Positions 22,333-32,502 of a stretch of 64,000 nt of DNA are shown in pieces. The stretch is from assembly GCA_965644295.1 (NCBI GenBank), contig CBFFRP010000335.1:62001-126000 (forward strand). The letters run 5' to 3'. Position 1 is the first letter of the stretch. Each line of letters begins with the position of its first letter. Source of the DNA: Paraphysomonas bandaiensis. Taxonomy: Eukaryota; Chrysophyceae. Both the position numbers and the translations under genes were made by a program. The notes beneath the pieces are model-generated. The model was not told the origin of the DNA and searched no databases. It saw only the letters and a list, made by a program, of their open reading frames with translations.

Positions 22333-23412
22333 ATGGCATCTGAACATGTAGATGACTTAGAGGACTGGCAAGAATGGGACCGATCTAAGCTCTCCTTTGT
22401 TCACCATATGGTTGCTGGAAGCTTTGCTGGTCTTGCTGAGCATGTCTCCATATTTCCTATGGATACTCTCAAGACTAATATTCAGTGTGAAAAGTGTGGA
22501 TCGAGCAGTCCGTTCAAAACTTTAAGCTGTGCTAAGAGAATAGTCAAGAATGATGGTATACTGCGCCTATGGAGGGGAGTTGGTGCAATGTTTTTGGGTT
22601 GTATTCCAGGTAAGAGTGAACGTAATTTTCTGGTTTCAGTGATGTTTAATTTCTATGCTACAGCACATGCTGCATACTTTAGTTTGTTCGAAACTATGAG
22701 AACTGCATTGGGCGCTGATCAAAAAGGGCATTTTCCGATGGAAGCAGCGTTGTGTGGCGCAGTTGCAACGTTTGCGCACGATTTCATTATGACACCTTTT
22801 GATGTCGTGAAGCAACGTCTACAGCTAGGGTATCACAAGAATATTTTTGATTGTGCACGGTCAATTGTGCGTCTTGAAGGACCAAGTGCGTTGTACTTAT
22901 CTTTTCCGACAACTGTAATGATGAATTTACCATATGGATGTATCATGGTGGCGACTAATGAATCAGCTCGCAAAATATTAAATCCTGATGGTGGGTATTG
23001 CTTGCAGACGTCAATGTTGGCCGGAATCTTGTCGGGTGCTGTGGCATCTGCTGTAACGACGCCGCTTGATGTAGTTAAAACTCGCCTTCAGACTCAAGAT
23101 TTAGTTTCTCGGTCAGTTTCATCGAGTGTGACCCCAAGACCACAAACTGTGGTGAATACATTATCGACTTCTAATCTCTACCCTAGATATATGGCGTCTG
23201 TAACAGCTGCAGAAAAGAACCCATTTGGTGGAGGTATGCATGCAACTCCGCGGTATAGCACAATGAGACAAACCATACAGCGCATCATTGTAGAAGAAGG
23301 ATATTTAGCTTTTTGGAAAGGCGTTCTCCCTAGAATGATGGTGCATTCTCCTTCTGTTGCAATTTCGTGGACAGCATACGAATTTGCGAAGTTATGTATG
23401 GAAAAGTTTTAG
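22333..23412 (+). CDS. Mitochondrial carrier, mitoferrin-like (SLC25A28/37 type)
   Basis: ATG at 22333. One intron, 22610-22663 (54 nt, GTAAGA..TACAG), is in frame and stop-free, so it looks like coding sequence; removing it restores GCIP-AHAAYFSLFETMR, the mitoferrin pattern. Three carrier repeats are visible, with signatures FPMDTLKTNIQ, TPFDVVKQRLQ and TPLDVVKTRLQ and six predicted membrane helices. The product after splicing is about 341 residues. Mitoferrins bring iron into the mitochondrial matrix for heme and Fe-S synthesis. A serine-rich insert (about 25-50 residues after the third signature) is longer than usual. Closest alternatives are other SLC25 members, but the first repeat (GSFAGLAEHVSIFPMDTLKT) favours mitoferrin. 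Confidence 0.85.
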   Translation: MASEHVDDLEDWQEWDRSKLSFVHHMVAGSFAGLAEHVSIFPMDTLKTNIQCEKCGSSSPFKTLSCAKRIVKNDGILRLWRGVGAMFLGCIPGKSERNFLVSVMFNFYATAHAAYFSLFETMRTALGADQKGHFPMEAALCGAVATFAHDFIMTPFDVVKQRLQLGYHKNIFDCARSIVRLEGPSALYLSFPTTVMMNLPYGCIMVATNESARKILNPDGGYCLQTSMLAGILSGAVASAVTTPLDVVKTRLQTQDLVSRSVSSSVTPRPQTVVNTLSTSNLYPRYMASVTAAEKNPFGGGMHATPRYSTMRQTIQRIIVEEGYLAFWKGVLPRMMVHSPSVAISWTAYEFAKLCMEKF

Positions 23413-24968
23413 TGAAGTTACAAACTATTTTGTTCATAGAATAGTATAATATGTGGTATATATTCCTTGTAAAGTACGGAAAGTGGCAGGTCAACATAAT
23501 TCTAACACGCTCGTTATGGATTAGTTATGTATTTAGGAGAAAAAGGAGGGGGATGTACAGCCATAGTCTTAGATTGCATGGTTATTCTTTCGTTGGAATC
23601 TGACTGAATAAATAGTATAAGTATTTTGTTGTACTTGTATGCCTACTTTCACCTGGCGAAAACCTCACTTGTTTTTTATCGACCTTGTAAAAAGATCATT
23701 ACTCCACACTCCACATAGCTGCCAAGATTGTGAAGAAAGCAATAGTACAATATATATCTTGACAGAGATATATTGTTGAACACACAAAACAGACGACGAA
23801 GAGAAAAAAAGTCAGTTTCCTTTCTTTTCATCTAGGAAGTTGAAAACAATATTTTCGTCGTCTGCTTAGTGTTTGTATTGAACCTGTCAATATGGTTGAA
23901 TTATTTCGTCACTATAAATTATGGGTGTGGCCTCAGGCAATGCAATAAATAATTTAACTGAATGAATTTTGAATTTTGACTATTAGTTATTAATTAATGA
24001 CGAAATTTTGCTGTTGGTAAGCAACAGGGTTGCGTAAGAATACAGTAGTGGTTAACTTATGAGAACTAACTATATGGTAGTTGGTAGAAAGGTTACAGTA
24101 ATGAAACTGAAATATATTGATCGTATAAGATCTGGACTATCCAAAATAATTGATAGTTGCGATAACATGAATTTGACGAATGACAATATGTATGACAAGT
24201 GATATTGATCAAAATTTATAATTTAAGCTTTAATCAAGGTCAGTTACTTAAGCTCTTTCACCACTCCAAACATGACAACACTTGATATCGTCTATTTGGC
24301 TAGATAGGTACCAAAGTTGGAGTGACTAGATAACACAGGCAGAGGTACACTTTTCAACCAGCAGGTCTAGGCAATAGGCAACAATATATTATTCCAATAC
24401 TATTGTTAGATATATCACCTTTTAAACCGACCCAATTCAACTCAATATATTGTTGCCATCTCCTTATCAATAATGCATACAAAGATACAAAGTGTTGTAT
24501 CAAATATCAAATTACCTACCAAGTACCAAATTAGCAACTTTACACACAGCAACATCATCCATTCCGTTATCGCTTCATCATAACGCTCTCTTATTCTTAT
24601 TCTGACCATAGCAAACAATAGACTCTGAGAAGATCTAGACTATCTAGAATCTAGAAAATTGACCCTGCGAATGATGAACGACCGCTGCTGACTCCTTTTT
24701 CTATCATGTGGTTGTCTAGAAACAAGTTTTTTACAAGCACGAACTTTATTAAACTTATATTCTAAGTGGGTAATATCAAGGGATCCAGTCTGAAATAGTT
24801 AGAGTAGCTACGTAGTATCAGTGAAGCCAAATAATTACTATATAATTACCAAATGACTGACTCAACATAGTATTGTAATTCCATAGCAGCTACACTAAAA
24901 ATTGAAATACCTCCAAGACACACTGAACACAATAAAAATTTACACATAGTGTAATACAGACCCAGATT
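23413..24968. other. Convergent intergenic region, AT-rich, with a hairpin element
   Basis: No gene seen. A small inverted-repeat element lies at about 23756-23897, and a block near 24120-24230 resembles 13620-13700. The remainder is AT-rich and anonymous. Confidence 0.6.
23756..23897. mobile_element. Small imperfect inverted-repeat element
   Basis: The inner arms CAGACGACGAA (23790-23800) and TTCGTCGTCTG (23854-23864) are perfect complements. Outside them the arms continue imperfectly (CTTGACAG..TTGAACACACAAAA against TTAGTGTTTGTATTGAACCTGTCAA). It looks like a non-autonomous MITE-type element about 140 bp long. Confidence 0.5.
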
Positions 24969-26337
24969 TCACGAGTCAAATAGATTGACTTTCAGTTGTG
25001 GTGGTGCAACTGCCCTGTAATTCAGAGCCCTTCCCTCAACCTTAACGTTTTCCAAGTTGTATACTTGAGCCAACAGGGGGTGTTCTGTCTCCCTAACAGT
25101 TTGAGGTGGAGCTGGAAGCGAATCGGTAGTGGTGTCTACTTCTGTGGGAGAAGACGGTGGAACCAGGGATGAAGTGTTAAGGTATGGGGCGGAGACACAG
25201 AGAACCTGTTCAGGAGATGGGGGAGGAACATTGTGCCCAAGGTTATACATGGACACGAAGCCACAAAACCCATCTACATCTACACACAAGAAAGTTTCTG
25301 GTGGGATGTCTCCTTTTGTAGCTGGCATAAGAACGCACACCGCTAAAGAGGTCCCCACATTTTCACCCGGGAGGAGGGAACGGAAACCCACACACCCATG
25401 AGAGTGTCGCGAACTCTTAAGTCTAGCAACTATTTTGTCCAATCGTTTGCGTTGCACGTAACCGGTATGAGCCACCAGCTCCTTTGTTCTGGTCAGAAAT
25501 GATCGTACATCATCACCCGCTTCCGTTGCCTCCGTGAACGAAGGGTCAATGCTTACTGAGCGAGCATAGCTAGACACAGCTGCAGCATACTCCTGTAAAT
25601 ACCGATGTACGTTGCCGCGATTGTAAAATAAATCTGGATTGCAGTCCCCTCCTAACGATTCACTCTTAGTGTACGCAGTAAGTGCTTTTTTGAGATCAGA
25701 AACATCCTGAGAGACTGAGAAAAAACGCATACAGTGGGCGTTACCGAACACATACCACGATTTATGGTCATTGAGGTCCAACTGAATAGCCCGCTTGGCA
25801 AGACGAATGCTTTCGTCCATTGCTACACTTGGATCCTCCCCCTGGACTCGAATTTGTCGAGTAATCATGCTTAAATCTTGTAGAGCTTCCTGTGTCTCTC
25901 CATACTGAAGAGATTCGTTCAAGAAATGCTTCGCCTGCGACAAGTTTCCTTTTTTCCACGCACACTGGCCCAGAGCTATCCATGCACTAACATTAGAAGG
26001 GTCTAACTTAACAGCTTTTGTCAACCACTCTTCAGCTGACGCAGTAAACTCATCAATGGCATTCAGTGACTTTCCCTTAATGAAGGCCACCTCGCCTGGT
26101 GGAGCTGCGTCATACATCATACAAGTTATAAGGCGCCATGCGCACCACACCTTCAGGTAAGTCAGCAAGCATAGAATTAATCTCTTCGATTAAAGATCTC
26201 ATCATATCCTACAAAAATGCACATGATATTACATAATTCATCACACTGACACGCACTTGTTTCTCGTGACGATCTGAGCAGAAATACCAGTCATGGATCG
26301 CATACAGCTCGTTAAACTTGTTGTAAACTTCTTCCAT
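24969..26337 (-). CDS. TTC5: Tetratricopeptide repeat protein 5 (TTC5/Strap) homologue
   Basis: Three exons from ATG at 26337 (MEEVYNKFNELYAIHDWYF) with introns of about 47 and 44 nt; the second removes the segment before APPGEVAFIKGKSLN. TPR helices include NVSAWIALGQCAWKKGN, KSWYVFGNAHCMRFF and DLFYNRGNVHRYLQEY. These are followed by the TTC5-specific C-terminal OB-like domain (LLPGENVGTSLAVCVL, CVDVDGFCGFVSMYNL). The product is about 430 residues, the family size. In animals TTC5 is a p300/stress-response cofactor and recognises nascent tubulin for tubulin mRNA autoregulation; transferring that role to this organism is inference. A Pro/Ser/Thr-rich insert near the end is unusual. Confidence 0.85.
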
Positions 26338-26727
26338 AGTTTACCACTCTTCTGGAACTACCAGGCACAGATCGTGTTATTCTTCTATCTATTAGCGTGC
26401 GATCTACCTCTACTCTGCTGTATGCTGTGCACGTCTATCTACACGACTGCCTGTTTATGTACACAGCAGCAGTGTATTTTTTTAAATGTGTTGCAGTGTA
26501 TGTATCCGTTTTCACTACTACCAAATTTCATAACTGAAAATCCATTCAAGATACTATTCAACTAAAAAATCTTTATAAAACAGATGTGACGATGTGACGA
26601 TGATACCCTTTGACGCAGACGTAGATACGCATATATGTATATGTGAGGATACGACATGACACGAGTTGCTCACTCTCTCACTTTCTAAAGGTACTACCCG
26701 TGTAACTCCGATACAAAGCTATAAACA
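26338..26727. promoter_or_regulatory. Divergent promoter region
   Basis: Spacer between TTC5 (-) and the cathepsin-like gene (+). It has TCTGCTGTATGCTGTGCACG near 26416, CAGCAGCAGTGTA near 26465 and a GTGACGATGTGACGATGA direct repeat near 26584. It resembles the other head-to-head spacers. Confidence 0.5.
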
Positions 26728-27915
26728 ATGATCTACAAGACTCTCTCTGTTGCCCTCGTGGCTGCCTCCGCTATGGCTGAGCTCAGCTCCACCCCCCCTG
26801 CTTCTCTCAAGATGATGTTCGAGGCTTTCAAGAAAGACCACGCCAAGTCCTACGCCACAATGGAAGAGGAGGCCAATCGGTATGCCATCTTCGTTGAGAA
26901 TCTTCGCACCATCGATGCGAGAAATGCCGAAGAGATGAAAGCAGGCGGCACTGCAGTCCACGGCATCAACCAGTTTTCTGACCTTACTCACGAGGAGTTC
27001 AAAGCACGCTACTTGACAGCAGATATCAAGCTCAAGAGCTCGAACGCCCCTGTTGCCGATGTTCCTGCTTACACTGGCTCTCAAAGTTCAGTTGATTGGA
27101 CCGGAGTTTACACTACCCCCGTTAAGAACCAGGGCTACTGTGGGTAATAATTTTTCATTAGTGTTGCCACTGTTGTACTTATTATAGTATGCATTTGCAG
27201 CTCCTGCTGGGCCTTCTCAGCCACTGAGCAAATTGAATCTGACTCCATGCGTACGCTAGGTACCTCTTACACACTCTCTCCTGAGCAGATTACTCAGTGC
27301 GACAAAACTTCTTACGGGTGCAACGGTGGTTGGACTGAGCACGCTTACAACTACGTCAAGTCTGCTGGTGGAATCGAGACAGAGGTGAGTATTGGTGTAA
27401 TTTGTTGTTATATCTAGTAATCAATAGCTGTGGGGATACTTACTCGTGCAGTGCTCTAATAGTTTCATTTGCAGTCTGTATATCCTTACACCTCTTACAT
27501 GGGTGTGACCGGAACTTGCCACGCTGACTCAAGCGAGTTTGTGATCAGTGTTAACGGGTACACCACCATTAATGGTGAGACCAACATGGCCAACTATATG
27601 CTTTCCACTGGTCCTCTTTCAGTCTGTTTGGATGCCAACAACTGGAGCTCTTACACTGGTGGCATCATGTCAGCTTGTGGCAAGCAGGTCGACCACTGCG
27701 TTCAGGCAGTTGGAGTTAACACTGGCTCCAATGGATACTGGAAGGTAAATTTTTAAACACGTTTCCCCATGTTGCGTTAATATTTTGTGGTTTACTAGGT
27801 CCGCAACTCCTGGGGAACTTCATGGGGTGAGAGTGGGTACATCCGCCTGGCTTATGGGCAGAACACTTGTGACATCACCTCTGACCCCACTTATGTGTCT
27901 GTCTCTAAGGCTTAA
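26728..27915 (+). CDS. Papain-family (C1A) cysteine protease, cathepsin-like
   Basis: ATG at 26728 opens a signal peptide (MIYKTLSVALVAASAMA). An inhibitor-I29 propeptide follows (FEAFKKDHAKSYATMEEEANR, INQFSDLTHEEF), then the mature protease. Three introns interrupt it; they are longer than most in this window (first from about 27144, then about 27386-27475 and 27745-27799). All catalytic residues are present: the oxyanion Gln and Cys in NQGYCGSCWAFS, His in DHCVQAVGV and Asn in RNSWGTSWGE. The product is about 340 residues, the family size. It is expected to act in the lysosome or vacuole, or after secretion. Codon choice is more GC-rich than neighbouring genes, as often seen for highly expressed genes. 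Confidence 0.93.
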
Positions 27916-29145
27916 ATGCTCTTCCTGCTAACAAAGAGCAAAGCGAGATGTGTGTCGAACTTCAGTACTATTCACTGCTGGTATTGTGTGTTCAGTTCCT
28001 GTTCAGTGCATACTTTAATTCATTGCCTATCTTCGTATTGCTCAGTTGTGTGTAGACGTGCAATTAGTAAGAGTGGTTATGTCTATGCTCGCGAAACTGG
28101 TTATCTGCTAATAATCAAGTTCTGATGTGTCATTTATAAACTGTTTGCTGCTTTTAAGCTTACTTCGTCGCTACCCTTCAGAAGTGTTCACTTATCTCGC
28201 TCATAAAGGCCATGAAGTTCTTTATAGTTGTCTTATTCACTGCACGAAGTTAAGACAGGAACAAACGCCAACTCTAATGGTAAGTATGAGAGAAGTAATT
28301 ATGAGTGAGTGTCATAGAGTCTTATATACATCTAGCCATATCATGATGGGTTCTCTATGTTGGATGGAGTAAATACTTTAAGGTAGCTCTACTAATGTTT
28401 GAAAGACACAATGTTCAAATATACGTAGTGTTATGTGACTGGTTTTCTAAGTATGACTATGCATTCAAGACATCATTGATCATTGATTAAGATAATGTAA
28501 TAACCCTATTTTTTAACACTTATCCTCTTTAAAGAAAAGCGCAAGCAAGCCGTGAGAGCAAAATCCTATTACTCAACATATCTATTCCTATAAAGTTAAA
28601 GTCACTATCTTAAATATTCAGTTGCTAAAGCAACAACAATATTAAAGTACCGCTATGAATGTACATCCCTCAGTAACTGTGTATATCCCTTAGAAGAAAT
28701 TCTCTATGTGGATTATTTGGCATGCTTTGAGACCTTCTCAGAGGTGAGGTTCTGTCCGCTGATATAGACATTTAGGCATCACTGTTGATCACCAGTATCT
28801 ACATGGATATCTGCCGGCCCTGATATCTATACTCTGTATGCCTGTATGCCGTATATATGTACTGTACGTGTACTACAGCATAGTAGAACACAGAACCCCA
28901 ACATCGAGTAATGGGGCAAACGGGTCACTAGACTCAGAAAAGTTGTATTATCAGTATTCTTGAGGTATTCCATCGACTGATTCCATGCCTGTCCTCACCA
29001 CTTAACGTGTATTTCTAATAGTTATATATGCGAGCTGTGTGCATTCCACTGCTGTCTGTCTATTCATACTCAACGGACTAGAGATTTGACAGAGAAGTTT
29101 GATTAATTGCATTTTATCTGTCGATAGAACGCAACAAATAGACGG
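27916..29145. other. Intergenic region, no gene recognised
   Basis: 1.2 kb between two plus-strand genes. Frames at 27916-28125 and 28127-28372 show no domain, no splice context and ordinary AT-rich composition, so I do not call them. About 200 bp before the next gene there are short CTGTATGCC and CTACAGCATAG stretches of promoter-like type. Confidence 0.5.
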
Positions 29146-31316
29146 ATGGCAAACCATGAGGTGCAGTCTGCATTCATGGCCGCCACTCTTAGGCGATGCG
29201 TACCCTTCATAGCTCTCACTCTTATGACGACAGTGACTCTTATGGAAACTGTAACGACCACATTTATAAATATTCATTGCGTAGTATCCTCCAGCATAGT
29301 GCCTAGAATAGCTATTAGCGTTCTGTTGAATTTCCTGTTTTCGATTTTGACAGTAGTGTTGTTCATTGACTCCAATTCAAACTCTATACTATCGAAATTA
29401 CAGTGTAGTCAAATGTTTCGTCGAGTAGCCATTGTGTCTACGATGGGTACATGTATTGGGCTATGTATTCATGCAATCCTCTCCACTAAATTCGGAAACG
29501 TTTTATCACAAGGAGTATGCGTCAGCTGTGTTGTTCTGGCGCTATTGCTAAACACCACATATTGCAACAAAACTCCTACTCATCAAGGTACAGTTCCTCC
29601 GGCAATGGTGACTAATATTTATAAGGTAGTCGCGAAATCGCTGAAACCGACGTTGATGCGCGGCATAGGCATTGTAGTTGGACATGTTGTATTTCGACTC
29701 GTGTGCCCCTTCGTGACGTGTTGCTTCTCGGAGCAAGTCTCTTTGATATTATTCTCCTATCAGCTCATTATAGTCACTATCTCGGCTTCTCTCTTGCAGC
29801 TATTTTTTGAGTCTGCATTTATCACCGTTGTTACGTATCCGATGGACTTTTGCAAGTTAGAGTTTCGAGCATCAGCGCCTATCGTGGGGGAACAATATCT
29901 GCCCTCCGCGTACCTCGTGGAATCTTTATATGATCCTATGTTGAAAGAGATTAGCACTACAAAACGCTCCGATAGTAATCAAAGCGTACTGAAACAACAG
30001 TCGTTTATGCTGGCCCACTCTCGGCGCCCTCTGTGGAAGGAAATTTTGCAGAGGCATTTGCAAAGCTCAGACAATCTGATGAAGTCTGTGACAAGTCATA
30101 CAAAAGTAGAGCGAATGTGCTCTGTCATAACTGCATACGGAGTACCTCAGGTACTACCAAATAGAGAATTAGGATCAGCAGTTTGGGTATCATTGTGTAG
30201 ATCCCTTGCCGTGCAAGACCTCTCGCGTGTGGCCCGGTCATCACCTGCGAGAAGACAAGCAATATATTCATCGGAACATTTATTACCCGATATGGTACAC
30301 TCATTGTGTTCAATAATAGATGCCACCGCTATCCAGGTTAGTAGTATTGCTTGCATTCTTCTTTGTATTTGCTAGTTTTGTTAAACCTACGGGCTGAGTA
30401 GCTGTACCGTACTGTTGAGACAATGAACTAACAGTCCTTTCTTTAGTTGCAGTTGTTGGCTGCACATGGGCTGATTGAGGTTTTAGACAGCACAGGTCAC
30501 AAGTCTTCTTTTCTCTCGCGGTCATATATGAAGCTCTCTTCTATCGCATCGAAGCAACGATCAGGAATGAATTTCGTCACGGCTGTGTATAGGACATTAT
30601 TTACAAAGGGGGGAGATGAGTGGATGCACGATGCCTTTACTTCTTCGGCGGCTAGGGAAGCTGCACCTGCCCCTCCTAGCATCAAATCTCTTCCGTCGGT
30701 TGACTCTTCCGATTCGTGGGCATTGCTCTCACAGACAGTACGAAGTGATGAGGCTCATGCACCGTGTTCAGATGGAGTAATTGCTTTATTCCGTCGAAGA
30801 CGAGAGTCGAGGGAAGAAACTTGTAGTGGCTCTCTTCTTAATGCCCTGGTGTGTGTTTTCCCTTTCATTGCTGGTGTGGTGGGTGCTACTCTCAACACGG
30901 ATCCTATTCAGGAAAGAACTTGTGCTGATATTGTTAATGCCATTGACGCGCTTTCTCTTATGCTGGTTCACGCCACCGAAGAAGATGATACTCGCAGGGC
31001 GCTTAATTATGTACCTACGGTTCTTTGTTGCATGCTAGAAATGGAAATTTCTCTCACGGCATACATCAATATACTTAGAGCAGGGAAGCGATCCACTCTT
31101 CTTTCCAGTGGCTCACTTGGATATGACCAGTTCAAACAAATTAAGCGAGCCAGAAAGGTTGAGGAAGTGGTGTCGCCCAATTTGCTGTCGATTTCTTACT
31201 CCCTATCGACTGCATTAAACCGTATCGTACTAAGCTACTATGATGTTATTCCGACTTTCACGTTGCCACCAAAGTATGCGGGACACGTTAAGGATAGAAT
31301 GGCCATGTGCTTGTAA
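29146..31316 (+). CDS. NDC1-like transmembrane nucleoporin
   Basis: ATG at 29146. Two exons are separated by an intron at about 30336-30446 (GTTAGT..TCTTTAG, phase 0). The N-terminal third carries about six hydrophobic helices (VSSSIVPRIAISVLLNFLFS, LILFSYQLIIVTISASLLQL and others). The soluble remainder has AVWVSLCRSLAVQDLSRVAR followed by SSPARRQAIY, which matches the conserved NDC1 pattern (W..LAxQDLxxvA..s..RR..I). The product is about 680 residues, as in NDC1. NDC1 anchors nuclear pore complexes in the nuclear envelope. Sequence conservation in this family is low, so the call rests on topology plus that motif. Confidence 0.65.
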
Positions 31317-31598
31317 ATGCTAGTGTTGTCAACTAGTATTAGAGTAGCCAATTGGAAGTCCTATAATTAATTAATAATTACCATACAGTTCGTAATTCGT
31401 AATATGTTGGCTTAGTGTGTTAAGCGCTTTTACGTGAAACAGTTAATTTTAACTTCTAATTCTGTTACTTGAATTCATCAGTAATAGTAGAGGGTTGCAC
31501 TCTTTCAATGAACCTGATCTGCACAATGTTCCTGTAACGTAACTTTAAAATCGTGGAGGCAGTTGAACGTATAATTATTAATAACGATGTAGAAACCT

Positions 31599-31645
31599 TG
31601 TTATATCTTGCAGTTGTGGTATAGTATGCTGCAGTCATTCTAACA
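31599..31645 (-). promoter_or_regulatory. SECIS-like stem-loop, candidate B
   Basis: Minus-strand order: TGTTA, GA, ATGA, C, TGCAG, 15-nt loop, CTGCA, AGAT, A, TAACA. The outer arms (TGTTA/TAACA) and inner arms (TGCAG/CTGCA) are perfect, and the internal ATGA against AGAT can form the U-U, G-A, A-G quartet. The inner helix is only 5 bp and lacks a well-placed 5' AA in the loop, so it is shorter than classical SECIS elements. Confidence 0.25.
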
Positions 31646-31724
31646 TAGAGGTATCTACTGGTACGAAGTACATAATGCATAATACAGTGTTGTCATATAT
31701 CCATAATTCTGTAGTAGGAAATAA

Positions 31725-31766
31725 CATCGAATCGTGTACAATATTACATGTACAGTCATTCCGATG
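31725..31766 (-). promoter_or_regulatory. SECIS-like stem-loop, candidate A
   Basis: It begins 28 nt after the GPX stop. Minus-strand order: CATCG, GA, ATGAC, TGTACA, TGTAATAT, TGTACA, CGATT, CGATG. Outer arms CATCG/CGATG, inner arms TGTACA/TGTACA, the ATGA-CGAT internal loop (U-U, G-A, A-G, C-C) and an AA ten bases after ATGA fit the SECIS plan. The inner helix is 6 bp, about half the classical length, so this is a candidate only. Confidence 0.35.
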
Positions 31767-31793
31767 CCAATTCGCAAGCAAGCTTACAGCTTA

Positions 31794-32502
31794 TCACGAC
31801 GTACAACTCAAAGACCCTTTGGAAAGAAGTGTTTCAATGTCTTTCTCAAAACTCAACGGTGACTGTGGGGGGCCATAACGCTTGATGGGAACGCCATCAC
31901 TATCGCATAAAAACTTCGTAAAATTCCACTTTATCGCTCCTCCAAGAATGCCATTGCCCATACGAGAAGTAAGAAAAAGAAATAACGGGTGAGAAACTCC
32001 TTCCACACTCCCACAATCAATCTTCCCTAGTATTGGGAAAGTGGCACCTTTACCGCGGGCAAAATCAAGGATTTCTTCGTTCGTGCCTGGCTCCTGTTGA
32101 CCAAATCTAAACACATTAATATAAAAACTAAATCAGCGAAAAAGCTATTTAGTACCTATTGCAGGGAAAGGCTAGAATCTCTAAACCACGGGATGAATAC
32201 TTTTCGTATAAAATACGCATCTCTTCGTAGTTCTGGTTCGTTAACCCTCATCTACATGGACATTGTCAGTAAACATACGGCCCGGATATAACACATACTT
32301 GCTGGCTACATTGACCACTAAGTATGCCGACTTTCCCTTCATTGTCGACAGCTCAACGGGTGTTCCACTGATATCTTCGACTGCATATATATTACCACTG
32401 CACTGCTGCTACACCGACACACATACCCGTGTAATCAAATATACTCCCATCGACATCCGTGTTGATTGCAGGCTCAAAGAAGCTCGTTATCCAACCTAAC
32501 AT
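31794..32502 (-). CDS. Selenocysteine glutathione peroxidase (UGA at 32248-32250 read as Sec)
   Basis: Four exons from ATG at 32502 ([16 protein letters not shown]). The second intron, 32252-32298 (GTATGT..TGTAG, 47 nt), joins NVASK to A-TGA-GGG, giving N-V-A-S-K-U-G-L-T-N-Q-N-Y, the canonical GPX active-site block with UGA exactly at the peroxidatic position. The other landmarks are intact: [19 protein letters not shown] (catalytic Gln), KWNFTKFL (catalytic Trp and Asn), and the C-terminal helix FEKDIETLL. The product is about 190 residues, GPX4-like in size with no obvious dimer loop. Translation ends TGA TAA, a tandem stop. A protein call that treats UGA as stop yields only fragments. It should reduce hydroperoxides with glutathione or thioredoxin. 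It needs a SECIS; see the two candidates. Confidence 0.85.

Larger units (their letters stand above)
31317..31793. other. Convergent spacer / 3' UTR of the Sec-GPX gene
   Basis: 478 bp between the ends of the NDC1-like (+) and GPX (-) genes. On the minus strand it is the GPX 3' region and holds two short stem-loops with SECIS-like cores (31725-31766 and 31599-31645). Confidence 0.5.

Noticed and set aside
27916-28372. Two short open frames after the cathepsin-like gene
   Set aside because: No homology, splice continuation or start context; they lie in the 3' flank.
32248-32298. GPX as a frameshifted pseudogene or a Cys-free GPX (acceptor GATGAG)
   Set aside because: The GATGAG acceptor puts the following residues in the wrong frame, whereas the GTATGT..TGTAG intron restores frame with UGA precisely at the Sec position.
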